A DNA stretch of 64,000 bases, taken from NCBI RefSeq assembly GCF_000177195.2, contig NC_015953.1, forward strand, positions 6,696,001 through 6,760,000, given 5' to 3'. The stretch is from Streptomyces sp. SirexAA-E (lineage in GTDB: Bacteria; Actinomycetota; Actinomycetes; Streptomycetales; Streptomycetaceae). The number at the start of each line of letters is the position of its first letter. Position 1 is the stretch's first letter. This document shows positions 17,339 to 25,847 of the stretch, piece after piece. The notes below the pieces were generated by a model. It was not told the origin of the DNA. It did no database searches and was given only the letters and a program-made list of their open reading frames with translations. The translations under genes and the position numbers were made by a program.

Positions 17339-17971
17339 ATGGCGGCACAGGACACCGAGGCGGCCCTGCTGGCCCGGGCGCTCGTGGAGACGCCGTCCCC
17401 GGACGCGCTGAGCGAGCAGATCCTGGACGCGGCACGCGAGCAGTTCATGACCTTCGGGCTGCGCCGCTCGACCGTCGACGACGTGGCCAAGCGCGCCAAG
17501 GTCTCCCGGGTCACGGTCTACCGGCGGATCGGCAACAAGGACAGCCTGGTCTCGGCCTGCCTGCTGCGCGAGTACCGGCGCTTCGTCGTGGACGTGGACG
17601 AGGCGGTCGCCGCCCTGCCCACCACGCAGGACCGCCTCGTCGAAGGCTTCGTGGCCGTGCTCAAGCACATCCGTGAACACCCGCTGGTGGGCGGCCTGCT
17701 GCGGCTGGAACCGGAGATCATGCTCCCCTTCCTCACCCTGGAGAGCGCCCCCGCCTTCCTCGCCATGCGCGGCTACCTGGCCGACCGGCTGCGCGACGCC
17801 CAGCGGGCCGAGGGGCGCCCGGAGACGGACCCGACGCCGGTGGCCGAGCTCATGGTGCGGATCACCGTCTCCTTCCTCCTCAACCCCGTGAGCTGCTTCG
17901 CGCTCGACGACGACGACCAGGTGCGCGCCTTCGCCCGTACCTACCTGCTGCCGCTGCTCGGCACCGAGTGA
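17339..17971 (+). CDS. TetR-family transcriptional regulator
   Basis: A 210-residue repressor. The HTH occupies residues about 18-64 (ILDAAREQFMTFGLRRSTVDDVAKRAKVSRVTVYRRIGNKDSL), followed by an all-helical ligand domain. I chose the ATG at 17339 because GGGGAGG lies six bases upstream; the reading frame could start 10 codons earlier. It runs tail-to-tail with the first MpaB/DUF2236 gene, 45 bases away, and may control the divergent promoter of the two MpaB genes. Confidence 0.9.
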   Translation: MAAQDTEAALLARALVETPSPDALSEQILDAAREQFMTFGLRRSTVDDVAKRAKVSRVTVYRRIGNKDSLVSACLLREYRRFVVDVDEAVAALPTTQDRLVEGFVAVLKHIREHPLVGGLLRLEPEIMLPFLTLESAPAFLAMRGYLADRLRDAQRAEGRPETDPTPVAELMVRITVSFLLNPVSCFALDDDDQVRAFARTYLLPLLGTE

Positions 17972-18016
17972 CCGCGCCGGGCGTCGCGGGCCGTTCGCGA
18001 GGCGTACGCCCCGCGC

Positions 18017-18895
18017 TCAGGAGCGCTCCTGGGGCAGGGGCTCCAGCGGCCGAGACCCGGCCCAGTGCGGGCCCAGGTCGTCGAGGTGGTAGCCGAAGGG
18101 ATAGCTCCGCGGCCGGGGCCTGGACGGCAGCCACCGGGGGCGGGCCGGCAGCAGCCCCACGCCGAGCGCCCGGGCGCGCAGCAGGTGTTCGGCGGCCAGC
18201 CGCACCCAGCGCGGCTGCGGCCGGAAGCCCAGCGCGCGCAGGAGGGGCTCGTCCAGCAGCGCCAGCGAGAGGCGGGCCACCAGCGGGCGCAACGGGGCCG
18301 GGTACCAGTGGGCCATGACCCGGAAGGTGGCGGTCGCCACGCGCCGGTTCGCCGGGTCGTAGGCGAACATCGCCCTCTCGTAGGAGTCCATCAGCTCCTC
18401 GAAACCGGCATAGGTGTCCGGCGCACCCGCTATCCCCATCATGGCTGCCGTCCTCCTGCCCGCCTCCGCCAGCGCCTGCACCTCCTGCGGACACAGAGGA
18501 CGCCAGCCGAACCGGTCGATCCACCGTCTGGGACCGACCACCGTGGTGGCCAGGACGTAGAGGTAGTCCTCGTTGGGGATGCGGTACCTGCCGTGGATCC
18601 GGTTGAGACGGCGGGCCGCCGCTCGGGCCCGCTCCGACTCGAAGCCCTCGGCCGTCATCTCGTAGCCGAACAGGACGGTGTCGTCGTACCGCTTCTGGCC
18701 GTGGCGTTCGAACTCCTGGGTGCGGTCGAGGAGGACGGAGATCCGGGGTACGCCGTAGTCGCGGAGGAAGGCGAGGCCGATGCCCTGCCGGTAGTCCCAG
18801 GGGAATTCGTACTGCGCCATCAGCCGGAGGATCTCGGCGCAGTCACGTGCGGGATCCATGCGCCGGATCTCGCGTAAGCGGCTGTAACGGCCCAT
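18017..18895 (-). CDS. MpaB/DUF2236 oxygenase-family protein (first of a divergent pair)
   Basis: A 292-residue protein of the DUF2236 family, which includes haem-dependent latex-clearing (Lcp) and MpaB-like oxygenases. Recognisable blocks are RIHGRYRIPNEDYLYVLATTVVGPRRWIDRFGWRPL (about 103-138) and the C-terminal RPRPRSYPFGYHLDDLGPHWAG. The substrate is unknown. The ATG at 18895 follows GGAGGTGGCACGG. It shares a 260-base divergent promoter region with a second, distantly similar DUF2236 gene at 19156. Confidence 0.8.
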   Translation of the reverse strand: MGRYSRLREIRRMDPARDCAEILRLMAQYEFPWDYRQGIGLAFLRDYGVPRISVLLDRTQEFERHGQKRYDDTVLFGYEMTAEGFESERARAAARRLNRIHGRYRIPNEDYLYVLATTVVGPRRWIDRFGWRPLCPQEVQALAEAGRRTAAMMGIAGAPDTYAGFEELMDSYERAMFAYDPANRRVATATFRVMAHWYPAPLRPLVARLSLALLDEPLLRALGFRPQPRWVRLAAEHLLRARALGVGLLPARPRWLPSRPRPRSYPFGYHLDDLGPHWAGSRPLEPLPQERS

Positions 18896-18990
18896 CCGTG
18901 CCACCTCCTGAAGCTCGGGTGTGCGGGAAAGCCCTCCGGGCGCGGCGCCAGGCCCGTGCGGGGCGCGCAGCGGCTCCCCCGCCCCCGGAG

Positions 18991-19016
18991 AGTCAAAGTT
19001 ACAAATACTATTGACT
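18991..19016. promoter_or_regulatory. AT-rich divergent promoter with AGTCAA-N14-TTGACT palindrome
   Basis: The spacer between the two divergent MpaB genes is GC-rich except for about 30 bases around 18991-19022. There AGTCAA (18991-18996) and TTGACT (19011-19016) form an inverted repeat, and TTGACT could serve as a -35 element on the plus strand. TTGACG about 20 bases further right is a -35 candidate for the minus-strand gene. Such a palindrome is a natural site for the nearby TetR protein. Inferred from sequence pattern only. Confidence 0.4.
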
Positions 19017-19155
19017 TGTTTCACCGAGGGCGTCAACACTGCGGACACGGCCGCGTGGGGCCCCGGCGGCCCGGTCGCGCGCACGCGCTCGCATACTGGA
19101 ACACGTACGGGCCGGGTGCCTTCGCCGGCGCCCGCATACCGCTGGGAGCACCTGG

Positions 19156-20070
19156 ATGAGCAGCACGGACACCGGCCGCACCGGACCCGTCCCGCCCCCG
19201 CCGGGCGGCGTCCTGTGGAGCCTGGCCGGTGACGTCAGGGGGCTGCTCATGCTGCCCGCCGCTCTCACCCTCCAGGTGGCCCACCCCGCCGTCGGCGCGG
19301 GGGTGGACGAGCACTCGGTCTTCCGCACCGACCCGTGGGGGCGCGGCGAACGCTCCCTGCGCTCGCTCCAGCTCTGGGTGTACGGGGGAGAGGCGGCCGC
19401 CGAGGAGGGGCGCCGGCTCCGCACGTTGCACCGCACCATCCAGGGCACCGACACCCGGGGCCGCCGCTACCACGCGCTCACCCCCGCCAACTACGCCTGG
19501 GTCCACGCCACCGGTTTCCCCGTCTACCAGCACGCGGCGCGCTATCTCGTGCGCCCACTCGGCGAGGCCCAGGAGCGGGCGCTGTACCGGGAATGGCTCC
19601 AGGTCGGACGGATCCTCGGCATCCACGACCGGGACATGCCGCAGACGATCGAGGAGTTCTGGCCGTACTACCGGTCCGTGCTCGCCGACGAGATCGAACG
19701 CACTCCCGTCGTCGAGGACCTGGTGGCCACCGACCGCCCCGTGCCGCCGCCCGACCGGGGGCCGTCGGCCGTGCGGCTCACGCTCCGGGTGCTGTGGCCG
19801 CTGCTGCTCCCGCCGCTGGCACGCTTCCGGCGGTTCGTCACGGTCGGCCTGATGCCGCCGGAGGCCCGCGAGGCCATCGGGCTCGCCTGGAGCGACGCCG
19901 AGGAGCGGCGGCTGCGGAGGTTCTGCGCACTCGTGCGCTGCGTCGTGCCCGTCCTGCCCGAGCGGCTGCGCTATCTCCCGCTCGCCCGCAGGGCACGGGC
20001 CGCGTGGCGCGCGGAGCGCGGCACCCGGGCGATCAGGCCGAGGCCCGCCGGATCAGTTCGGTCGGGGTGA
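19156..20070 (+). CDS. MpaB/DUF2236 oxygenase-family protein (second of a divergent pair)
   Basis: A 304-residue protein of the same superfamily as the divergent gene, with the more canonical DUF2236 start GGVLWSLAGDVRGLLMLPAALTLQVAHPAVGAGVDEHS (residues 14-51), LRTLHRTIQGTDTRGRRYHALTPANYAWVHATGF (95-128) and a membrane-like segment LRVLWPLLLPPLARF near 215. The conserved histidines suggest haem binding as in Lcp. The last 38 bases overlap, tail to tail, the LacI gene on the other strand. Confidence 0.82.
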   Translation: MSSTDTGRTGPVPPPPGGVLWSLAGDVRGLLMLPAALTLQVAHPAVGAGVDEHSVFRTDPWGRGERSLRSLQLWVYGGEAAAEEGRRLRTLHRTIQGTDTRGRRYHALTPANYAWVHATGFPVYQHAARYLVRPLGEAQERALYREWLQVGRILGIHDRDMPQTIEEFWPYYRSVLADEIERTPVVEDLVATDRPVPPPDRGPSAVRLTLRVLWPLLLPPLARFRRFVTVGLMPPEAREAIGLAWSDAEERRLRRFCALVRCVVPVLPERLRYLPLARRARAAWRAERGTRAIRPRPAGSVRSG

Positions 20071-21085
20071 CCACGGAGTCGGGCCACTCGCCGGTGTCGC
20101 TGTCCAGCCGCTCCATCAGCAGCCGCACCATCAGCCGGCCCATGCCCTCCACGTCCTGACGGACCGTCGTCAGCGGGGGATCGGTGGCCTCCGCGACCGA
20201 GGTCATGTCGTCGAAGCCGACCAGCGCGACCTCCTCCGGCACCCGCAGCCCCCTCCCGCGCAGCACGCGCAGGGCCCCCGACGCCATCAGGTCGTTCGCC
20301 ACGAAGACCGCGTCCAGGTCCGGGCGGACCTCCAGCAACCGTGTCATCGCCCGGGCCCCGCCGTCGGCGGTGAAGTCGCCGACCACGGTCAGTGCGGGAT
20401 CGGCGTCCGGCAGCACGTCGTGGTAGCCCTCGATCCGGTCGAGCGCGGAGGTCTGGTCGCGCGGGCCCGCGATGTGCGCGATGTGCCGCCGGCCGAGCGA
20501 GACGAGATGGCGCACGGCCTCACGGGCGCCGCCCCGGTTGTCGCAGTCGACGTACGGCACCGGGGCGCCGGCGCTGTCGCCCCGCACCGGGCGCTCCGGG
20601 CGCCCGCCGTAGACCGTCGGCACCCTGAACCTGCGGATGATCGCGGGCAGTTCGTCGTCGGTGTGCAGGGAGAAGGCCAGGACGCCGTCCACGTGCCCGC
20701 CCGCCAGATAGCGGGTGACCCGGTCGAAGTCGCCCCTGCCCTCCACCAGCAGCAGCACCAGTTGCGCGTCGTGGGCGTTGAGCTCGCGGCTGATCCCGCG
20801 GATCTGGCGGGAGAAGAACGGGTCGGAGAAGATCCGGAACTCGGGCTCGTCGATGATCACCGCCACCGCCCCGTTGCGCCGGGTGACCAGGGTCCTGGCC
20901 GCGTGGTTCGGGATGTACCCGAGCTCGTCGACCGCCTTGCGCACCTGGTCCACCAGCGGCTGCCGTACCCCGGCGCCGCCGTTGACGACCCGGGACACCG
21001 TCGCCCTGGACACGCCCGCGCGGGACGCGACCGCCTCCAGGGTGGGCCGGACGTCACGCTGCGGATCGGGGATCGGGTCGGGCAA
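20033..21085 (-). CDS. LacI-family transcriptional regulator
   Basis: A 350-residue repressor: LacI HTH at residues 14-60 (TLEAVASRAGVSRATVSRVVNGGAGV, then LGYIPNHAARTL), followed by a periplasmic-binding-protein-like effector domain ending in VALVGFDDMTSVAEATDPPLTTVRQDVEGMG. The usual ligands are sugars. The divergent neighbour is a BCCT transporter, so either it senses a different nutrient or it regulates osmolyte uptake, which would be unusual. The stop overlaps the end of the facing MpaB gene. Confidence 0.9.
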   Translation of the reverse strand: MPDPIPDPQRDVRPTLEAVASRAGVSRATVSRVVNGGAGVRQPLVDQVRKAVDELGYIPNHAARTLVTRRNGAVAVIIDEPEFRIFSDPFFSRQIRGISRELNAHDAQLVLLLVEGRGDFDRVTRYLAGGHVDGVLAFSLHTDDELPAIIRRFRVPTVYGGRPERPVRGDSAGAPVPYVDCDNRGGAREAVRHLVSLGRRHIAHIAGPRDQTSALDRIEGYHDVLPDADPALTVVGDFTADGGARAMTRLLEVRPDLDAVFVANDLMASGALRVLRGRGLRVPEEVALVGFDDMTSVAEATDPPLTTVRQDVEGMGRLMVRLLMERLDSDTGEWPDSVVTPTELIRRASA

Positions 21086-21318
21086 GAGACGCTCCTCGGG
21101 CGCGCGTGCCCCGGCCGGGATGGGCCGGAACGAGCGGGGTCAGCACGAACGCCCGCCAGCCTAACCGCCCGCTCGGCACCGCCGGACGGCCCGGTCGCCC
21201 GGCATGTCCCCTCGTAAACAGTCAAGCGGCCCCGGCTTGTTGGTCCGCGGAGACGCGCGCCGTGTGTGGTACTGCCTACGGAGAGCGATATATTCGCATT
21301 GCCTGAAAGGTGCCATTT

Positions 21319-23058
21319 GTGTCGCATGACGAGCAGAGAACGGGTGACCGGGGGGACCATCTCCCGGTCACGGCCGATCTACCCGCCGAACCGAGCCACG
21401 GCCGTCGGCCCACGACCGACCGGGTGGTCTTCGGCGTCACGGCGGTGCTCACCGTCGCCTTCGTGATCTGGGGCTCCACCGCCACCAAGTCGCTGGAGGA
21501 CGTGTCCAACACCCTGCTCAACGGCCTCATCCACAACGGTGGCTGGGGCTTCATGCTGGCCGCCTCCGGCTTCGTGGTCTTCGCCCTCTGGCTCGCGATC
21601 AGCCGGTACGGGAAGATCTCGCTCGGCCAGGAAGGCGAGGAGCCGGAGTTCCGGACGGTCTCCTGGGTGGCGATGATGTTCAGCGCCGGCATGGGCATCG
21701 GCCTGATGTTCTACGGGGTGAGCGAGCCGCTGGCCCACTTCCGCAACCCGCCGCCCGGCACCCGTCCCACCGAATCCGCCGAGGCGATGCAGACGGCGAT
21801 GGCGACCACCCTCTTCCACTGGACGCTGCACCCGTGGGCGATCTACGCCGTCGTCGGGCTCGCCATCGCGTACAGCACCTACCGGCGGCGCAGGCGGCAG
21901 ACCATCAGCGCGGTGTTCGAGCCGCTCATCGGTTCCCGGCACGCCCACGGGGGCGTCGGCCGGGTCATCGACATCCTGGCCATCTTCGCGACCCTCTTCG
22001 GCTCCGCGGCCTCGCTGGGGCTCGGCGCGCTCCAGATCGGCAGCGGTTTCCAGGAGCTCGACTGGATGGAGAAGACCGGTACGGGCCTGCTGGTCGCGAT
22101 CATCGCCGTCCTCACGGCCGCCTTCGTCGCCTCCGCCGTGTCCGGTGTCGAGCGCGGCATCCAGTGGCTGTCCAACATCAACATGGTGCTCGCCCTGATC
22201 CTGGCGGTTTTCGTCTTCGTCGTCGGCCCCACCATCATCGTGCTCGACCTGCTCCCCACCTCGATCGCCGCGTACTTCGGCAACCTCGCCCAGCTCGCCG
22301 GGCGCACCGAGGCCACCGGGGAGGGGCAGGTGGCCGACTGGCTCGCCAGCTGGACGGTCTTCTACTGGGCGTGGTGGATCTCCTGGACGCCCTTCGTCGG
22401 CATGTTCATCGCGAGGATCAGCCGCGGCCGTACGATCCGTCAGTTCGTCGGCGGTGTGATCCTGGTGCCCAGCACGGTCAGCCTCATCTGGTTCGCCGTG
22501 TTCGGCGGTTCCTCGATCAGGCTCGACCAGGCCGGCCGGCTCAGCGGGGTCGGCGACACCCAGGAGGCGCAGCTCTTCGGCGTCCTCCAGCAGTTCCCTG
22601 CCGCCACGCTCATGAGCATCCTCGTCATGGTCCTGGTCGGCATCTTCTTCGTCTCCGGCGCCGACGCGGCCTCGATCGTGATGGGCACGCTCTCCCAGAA
22701 GGGTGTCCTCGAACCCGCCCGGTGGGTCGTGATCTTCTGGGGCGTCGTCACCGGCGCCGTGGCGGCGGTCATGCTGCTCATCGGCAACGGGCAGGACGAC
22801 GCGCTGGCGGGGCTGCAGAACCTGACGATCCTGGTGGCCGCGCCGTTCACCGTCGTGATGATCGGCATGTGCGTCTCCCTGATGCGCGACCTGCGGCACG
22901 ACCCCCTGATCGTGCGCCGGGAGTTCGGTGTGGAGGCCGTGGAGTCCGCGGTGATCCAGGGCCACGCCAAGTACGACGGCGACTTCGAGATCCGGATCGG
23001 GCCCGGCGCCACCGAGGTCACCAGCGACGAACGGCACAGACCCGGCCCCTCCGCCTGA
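21319..23058 (+). CDS. BCCT-family transporter (choline/glycine betaine/carnitine type)
   Basis: Inner-membrane sodium- or proton-coupled carrier of quaternary ammonium compounds, used for osmoprotection. The 579 residues contain about 12 hydrophobic segments. The family signature with tryptophan-rich helix 8 is clear (WTVFYWAWWISWTPFVGMF, then IARISRGRTIRQF). MFSAGMGIGLMFYGVSEPL near residue 117 is the glycine-rich helix 3 region. I chose the GTG at 21319 since GAAAGG lies seven bases before it; a second GTG at 21310 overlaps that site. It is divergent from a LacI regulator. Confidence 0.93.
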   Translation: MSHDEQRTGDRGDHLPVTADLPAEPSHGRRPTTDRVVFGVTAVLTVAFVIWGSTATKSLEDVSNTLLNGLIHNGGWGFMLAASGFVVFALWLAISRYGKISLGQEGEEPEFRTVSWVAMMFSAGMGIGLMFYGVSEPLAHFRNPPPGTRPTESAEAMQTAMATTLFHWTLHPWAIYAVVGLAIAYSTYRRRRRQTISAVFEPLIGSRHAHGGVGRVIDILAIFATLFGSAASLGLGALQIGSGFQELDWMEKTGTGLLVAIIAVLTAAFVASAVSGVERGIQWLSNINMVLALILAVFVFVVGPTIIVLDLLPTSIAAYFGNLAQLAGRTEATGEGQVADWLASWTVFYWAWWISWTPFVGMFIARISRGRTIRQFVGGVILVPSTVSLIWFAVFGGSSIRLDQAGRLSGVGDTQEAQLFGVLQQFPAATLMSILVMVLVGIFFVSGADAASIVMGTLSQKGVLEPARWVVIFWGVVTGAVAAVMLLIGNGQDDALAGLQNLTILVAAPFTVVMIGMCVSLMRDLRHDPLIVRREFGVEAVESAVIQGHAKYDGDFEIRIGPGATEVTSDERHRPGPSA

Positions 23059-23062
23059 GCGC

Positions 23063-23099
23063 GGGCCGCCGCCCGACCCGGAGGGCCGGGCGGCGGCCC
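23063..23099. terminator. Bidirectional hairpin between BCCT and oxidase genes
   Basis: A 13-base perfect inverted repeat (GGGCCGCCGCCCG at 23063-23075 and its complement at 23087-23099) with an 11-base loop, exactly in the 57-base gap between two convergent genes. It can terminate transcription from both sides. Confidence 0.8.
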
Positions 23100-23115
23100 C
23101 GGCGGAGGCCGCCCC

Positions 23116-24045
23116 TCAGCCGACCAGCCGGGCCGCGGCCTCGGCGCACCCCCACGCCACCGTGACCCCGGCCCCGCCGTGCCCGTAGTTGTGCACCAGC
23201 AGACCCCCGCCCGGCAGCCCCTCGGCCTCGATCCGCACCCCGCCGTCCCGGGCCGGCCGCAGCCCCACCCGGTGTGCCACGACCCGGGCCCGGGCGATCT
23301 CAGGCCGCACCCGCGCACAGCGCGCCACGATCGCCTCGGCCGTCCGCGGGTCGGGCTCCGTACGCCAGTCGCCCGCCTCCGCCGTGCCCCCGAGCACCAG
23401 GCCGCCCGGCTGCGGGAAGAAGTACGTCGTCGCGCTCGACGCCGGGTCCGCCTCGGCGAACCACTCCTCGACGCCCGGGTTCTCCACCACCACCAACTGG
23501 CCCCGCACCGGCCGCACCGCGGGGTCCGGGACCAGGGTGCGAGCGCCGAGACCGGTGCAGTTGACCACCACCGGCGCCTCGGCGGCGGCCTCCGCGAAGC
23601 CGCGGACCTCCCGCCGCTCCAGGACACCGCCCGCCGCCGTCAGCCGCCGCTCCAGCCACCCCAGGTGCACCGGCATGTCGATCAGGGGCAACGTCACCCG
23701 CAGCCCCTCGGCCACCTCCGTCGCCCCCGCCAGACGGGCCGCCCACGGCCCCAGCGACGCGAGCCGCTCACCCCCGTGCGTACCGGTCGCCACCCTCACG
23801 CCGGTCCCGGGCGACCCCGCCCACTCCTCGTACACCCGCAGGGTCTCCAGCGACCAGTCGCCGACCAGCGCCTCGGGCTCGATCCGGTACGGCCACCAGA
23901 GCCCACCGGCCACCGCCGACGTGGTGTCCGCCGCCGCGTCCCTCGACCACACCCGCACCCGGTGGCCGCGTTCCGTCAGCACCAGCGCCGTGGCCAGCCC
24001 GCTGACCCCGCCGCCCACCACGACCACGTCCGCCCTCGTACCCAT
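23116..24045 (-). CDS. FAD-dependent oxidoreductase, D-amino acid oxidase type
   Basis: A 309-residue flavoprotein. The dinucleotide-binding motif VVVVGGGVSGLATALVL (residues 6-22) is followed by GGLWWPYRIEP, a central VVNCTGLGARTLVPDPAVRPVRGQ and the C-terminal HNYGHGGAGVTVAWGCA, all typical of D-amino-acid oxidases, which deaminate D-amino acids with release of hydrogen peroxide and ammonia. The ATG follows GGGAGTGGTGGGG. It is divergent from the ABC-F gene, 90 bases apart. D-aspartate oxidase or another DAO-fold enzyme is possible. Confidence 0.88.
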   Translation of the reverse strand: MGTRADVVVVGGGVSGLATALVLTERGHRVRVWSRDAAADTTSAVAGGLWWPYRIEPEALVGDWSLETLRVYEEWAGSPGTGVRVATGTHGGERLASLGPWAARLAGATEVAEGLRVTLPLIDMPVHLGWLERRLTAAGGVLERREVRGFAEAAAEAPVVVNCTGLGARTLVPDPAVRPVRGQLVVVENPGVEEWFAEADPASSATTYFFPQPGGLVLGGTAEAGDWRTEPDPRTAEAIVARCARVRPEIARARVVAHRVGLRPARDGGVRIEAEGLPGGGLLVHNYGHGGAGVTVAWGCAEAAARLVG

Positions 24046-24135
24046 CCCCACCACTCCCGTCGCCGCGCGGGCCCTGTACGTCCGGCCCGGGGCCGGTCCC
24101 CGGTGGCCCGCCGGTTCGCTTAGGATCGCACCCTG

Positions 24136-25776
24136 ATGACTGCCACCCTCGTCGCCAAGGACCTCGCCGCCGGGCACGGCGACCGCACCCTCTTCACCGG
24201 ACTCGACCTCGTCGTCGCGCCCGGGGACGTGATCGGGCTCGTCGGAGCCAACGGCGCCGGCAAATCCTCGCTGCTCCGCCTCCTGGCCGGACTCGACCGC
24301 CCGGAGGACGGCGAGCTGCGGCTCTCCCCGCCCGGCGCCACCGTCGGACACCTGCCCCAGGAGCCCGAGCGCCGCGAAGGCGAGTCCGTACGGGACTTCC
24401 TCGCCCGCCGTACCGGGGTCGCCGACGCCCAGCGGGCGATGGACGCCGCGACCCAGGCCCTGGTCGACCAGGCGCCCGGCGCGGACGACGCCTACGCCGA
24501 GACCCTGGAGCGCTGGCTCGCCCTCGGCGGCGCCGACCTGGACGAACGCGCCGAGGGTGTCGCCGCCGAACTCGGGCTGACCGTCGGCCTCGACCAGCCG
24601 ATGACGGCCCTCTCCGGCGGCCAGGCAGCCCGCGCCGGGCTGGCCTCGCTGCTGCTGTCGCGCTACGACGTCTTCCTGCTCGACGAGCCCACCAACGACC
24701 TGGACCTGGACGGCCTGGAACGCCTGGAGCGCTTCGTGTCCGGGCTCCGGGCCGGCACCGTCGTCGTCAGCCACGACCGCGAGTTCCTCATGCGTACGGT
24801 CACCAAGGTGCTCGAACTGGACCTCGCCCAGCAGGAGATCCACCTCTACGGCGGTGGATACGCCTCCTACCTGGAGGAACGCGAACGGGCCCGCTCCCAT
24901 GCCCGCGAGGAGTTCGAGGAGTACGCCGACAAGCGCTCCGCCCTGGAGAGCCGCGCCCAGACGCAGCGCGGCTGGATGGAGAAGGGCGTCAAGAACGCCC
25001 GCCGCAAGGCCACCGACAACGACAAGATCGGCCGCAAGTTCCGCAGCGAGGCCAGCGAGAAGCAGGCCGCCAAGGCCAAGCAGACACAGCGCATGATCGA
25101 GCGCCTCGACGTCGTGGAGGAGCCCCGCAAGGAGTGGGAGCTGCGGATGGAGATCGCCTCCGCCCCGCGCTCCGGCTCCGTGGTCGCCATCCTCCGGGAC
25201 GCCGCCGTCGTCCGCGGCGACTTCTCCTTCGGTCCGGCCACCCTCCAGATCGACTGGGCGGACCGGGTCGCCATCACCGGCGCCAACGGCTCGGGCAAGT
25301 CGACCCTGCTGGCCGCCCTGCTCGGGCGGCTGCCGCTCGACTCCGGCCACGCCTCGCTCGGTTCCGGCGTCGTGGTCGGCGAGGTCGACCAGGCGCGGCA
25401 GCTGTTCCACGGCACGGAGAGCCTGCTGGACGCCTTCTGCGCGGCCGTCCCGGACACCGAACCGGCCGAGGTCCGCACCCTGCTCGCCAAGTTCGGGCTG
25501 CGCGCGGCGCACGTACTGCGCCCCGCCACGACCCTCTCGCCGGGCGAACGCACCCGTGCCGCCCTGGCCCTCCTCCAGGGCAGAGGCGTCAACCTGCTGG
25601 TGCTGGACGAGCCGACCAACCACCTGGACCTGCCGGCGATCGAACAGCTGGAGTCGGCGCTCGACGCCTACACCGGCACCCTGCTGCTGGTGACGCACGA
25701 CCGTCGCATGCTCGAAGCCGTCCGCACCACCCGCCGCGTCGCGGTCACCGACGGCAAGGTCGTCGAGGCCGGCTGA
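24136..25776 (+). CDS. ABC-F family ATPase (ribosome-associated type)
   Basis: A 546-residue soluble protein with two ABC domains and no membrane segment. Domain 1 has Walker A GANGAGKSS (near 38), signature LSGGQAARAGL and Walker B VFLLDEPTND. Domain 2 has Walker A GANGSGKST (about 385) and Walker B LLVLDEPTNHLDLPAIEQLE. The signature of domain 2 is LSPGERTR rather than LSGGE. Between them lies a basic, alpha-helical interdomain linker (about residues 240-330, rich in Lys/Arg/Glu) that in ABC-F proteins reaches the ribosomal P-tRNA. Roles range from translation rescue to antibiotic resistance; the subtype cannot be set from sequence alone. Confidence 0.92.
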   Translation: MTATLVAKDLAAGHGDRTLFTGLDLVVAPGDVIGLVGANGAGKSSLLRLLAGLDRPEDGELRLSPPGATVGHLPQEPERREGESVRDFLARRTGVADAQRAMDAATQALVDQAPGADDAYAETLERWLALGGADLDERAEGVAAELGLTVGLDQPMTALSGGQAARAGLASLLLSRYDVFLLDEPTNDLDLDGLERLERFVSGLRAGTVVVSHDREFLMRTVTKVLELDLAQQEIHLYGGGYASYLEERERARSHAREEFEEYADKRSALESRAQTQRGWMEKGVKNARRKATDNDKIGRKFRSEASEKQAAKAKQTQRMIERLDVVEEPRKEWELRMEIASAPRSGSVVAILRDAAVVRGDFSFGPATLQIDWADRVAITGANGSGKSTLLAALLGRLPLDSGHASLGSGVVVGEVDQARQLFHGTESLLDAFCAAVPDTEPAEVRTLLAKFGLRAAHVLRPATTLSPGERTRAALALLQGRGVNLLVLDEPTNHLDLPAIEQLESALDAYTGTLLLVTHDRRMLEAVRTTRRVAVTDGKVVEAG

Positions 25777-25805
25777 CCCGGCGGTTCCGCGGCCGGGAAG
25801 CCGAC

Positions 25806-25836
25806 GGCGGACCGGGACACATCGTCCCGGTCCGCC
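25806..25836. terminator. Bidirectional hairpin between abc-f and tex
   Basis: A perfect 13-base inverted repeat (GGCGGACCGGGAC at 25806-25818, complement at 25824-25836) with a 5-base loop ACATC, in the 71-base gap between two convergent genes. Confidence 0.85.
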
Positions 25837-25847
25837 CTCGTCGTCGC

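Noticed and set aside
21379..23037. A 552-codon minus-strand frame opposite the BCCT transporter
   Set aside because: Asp/Glu/His-rich shadow of a hydrophobic gene; no start signal and no motif.
24046..25698. An upstream extension of the D-amino acid oxidase gene across the ABC-F gene
   Set aside because: The frame stays open, but the added 550 residues are antisense to ABC-F. The true N-terminus is the FAD motif right after the ATG at 24045.
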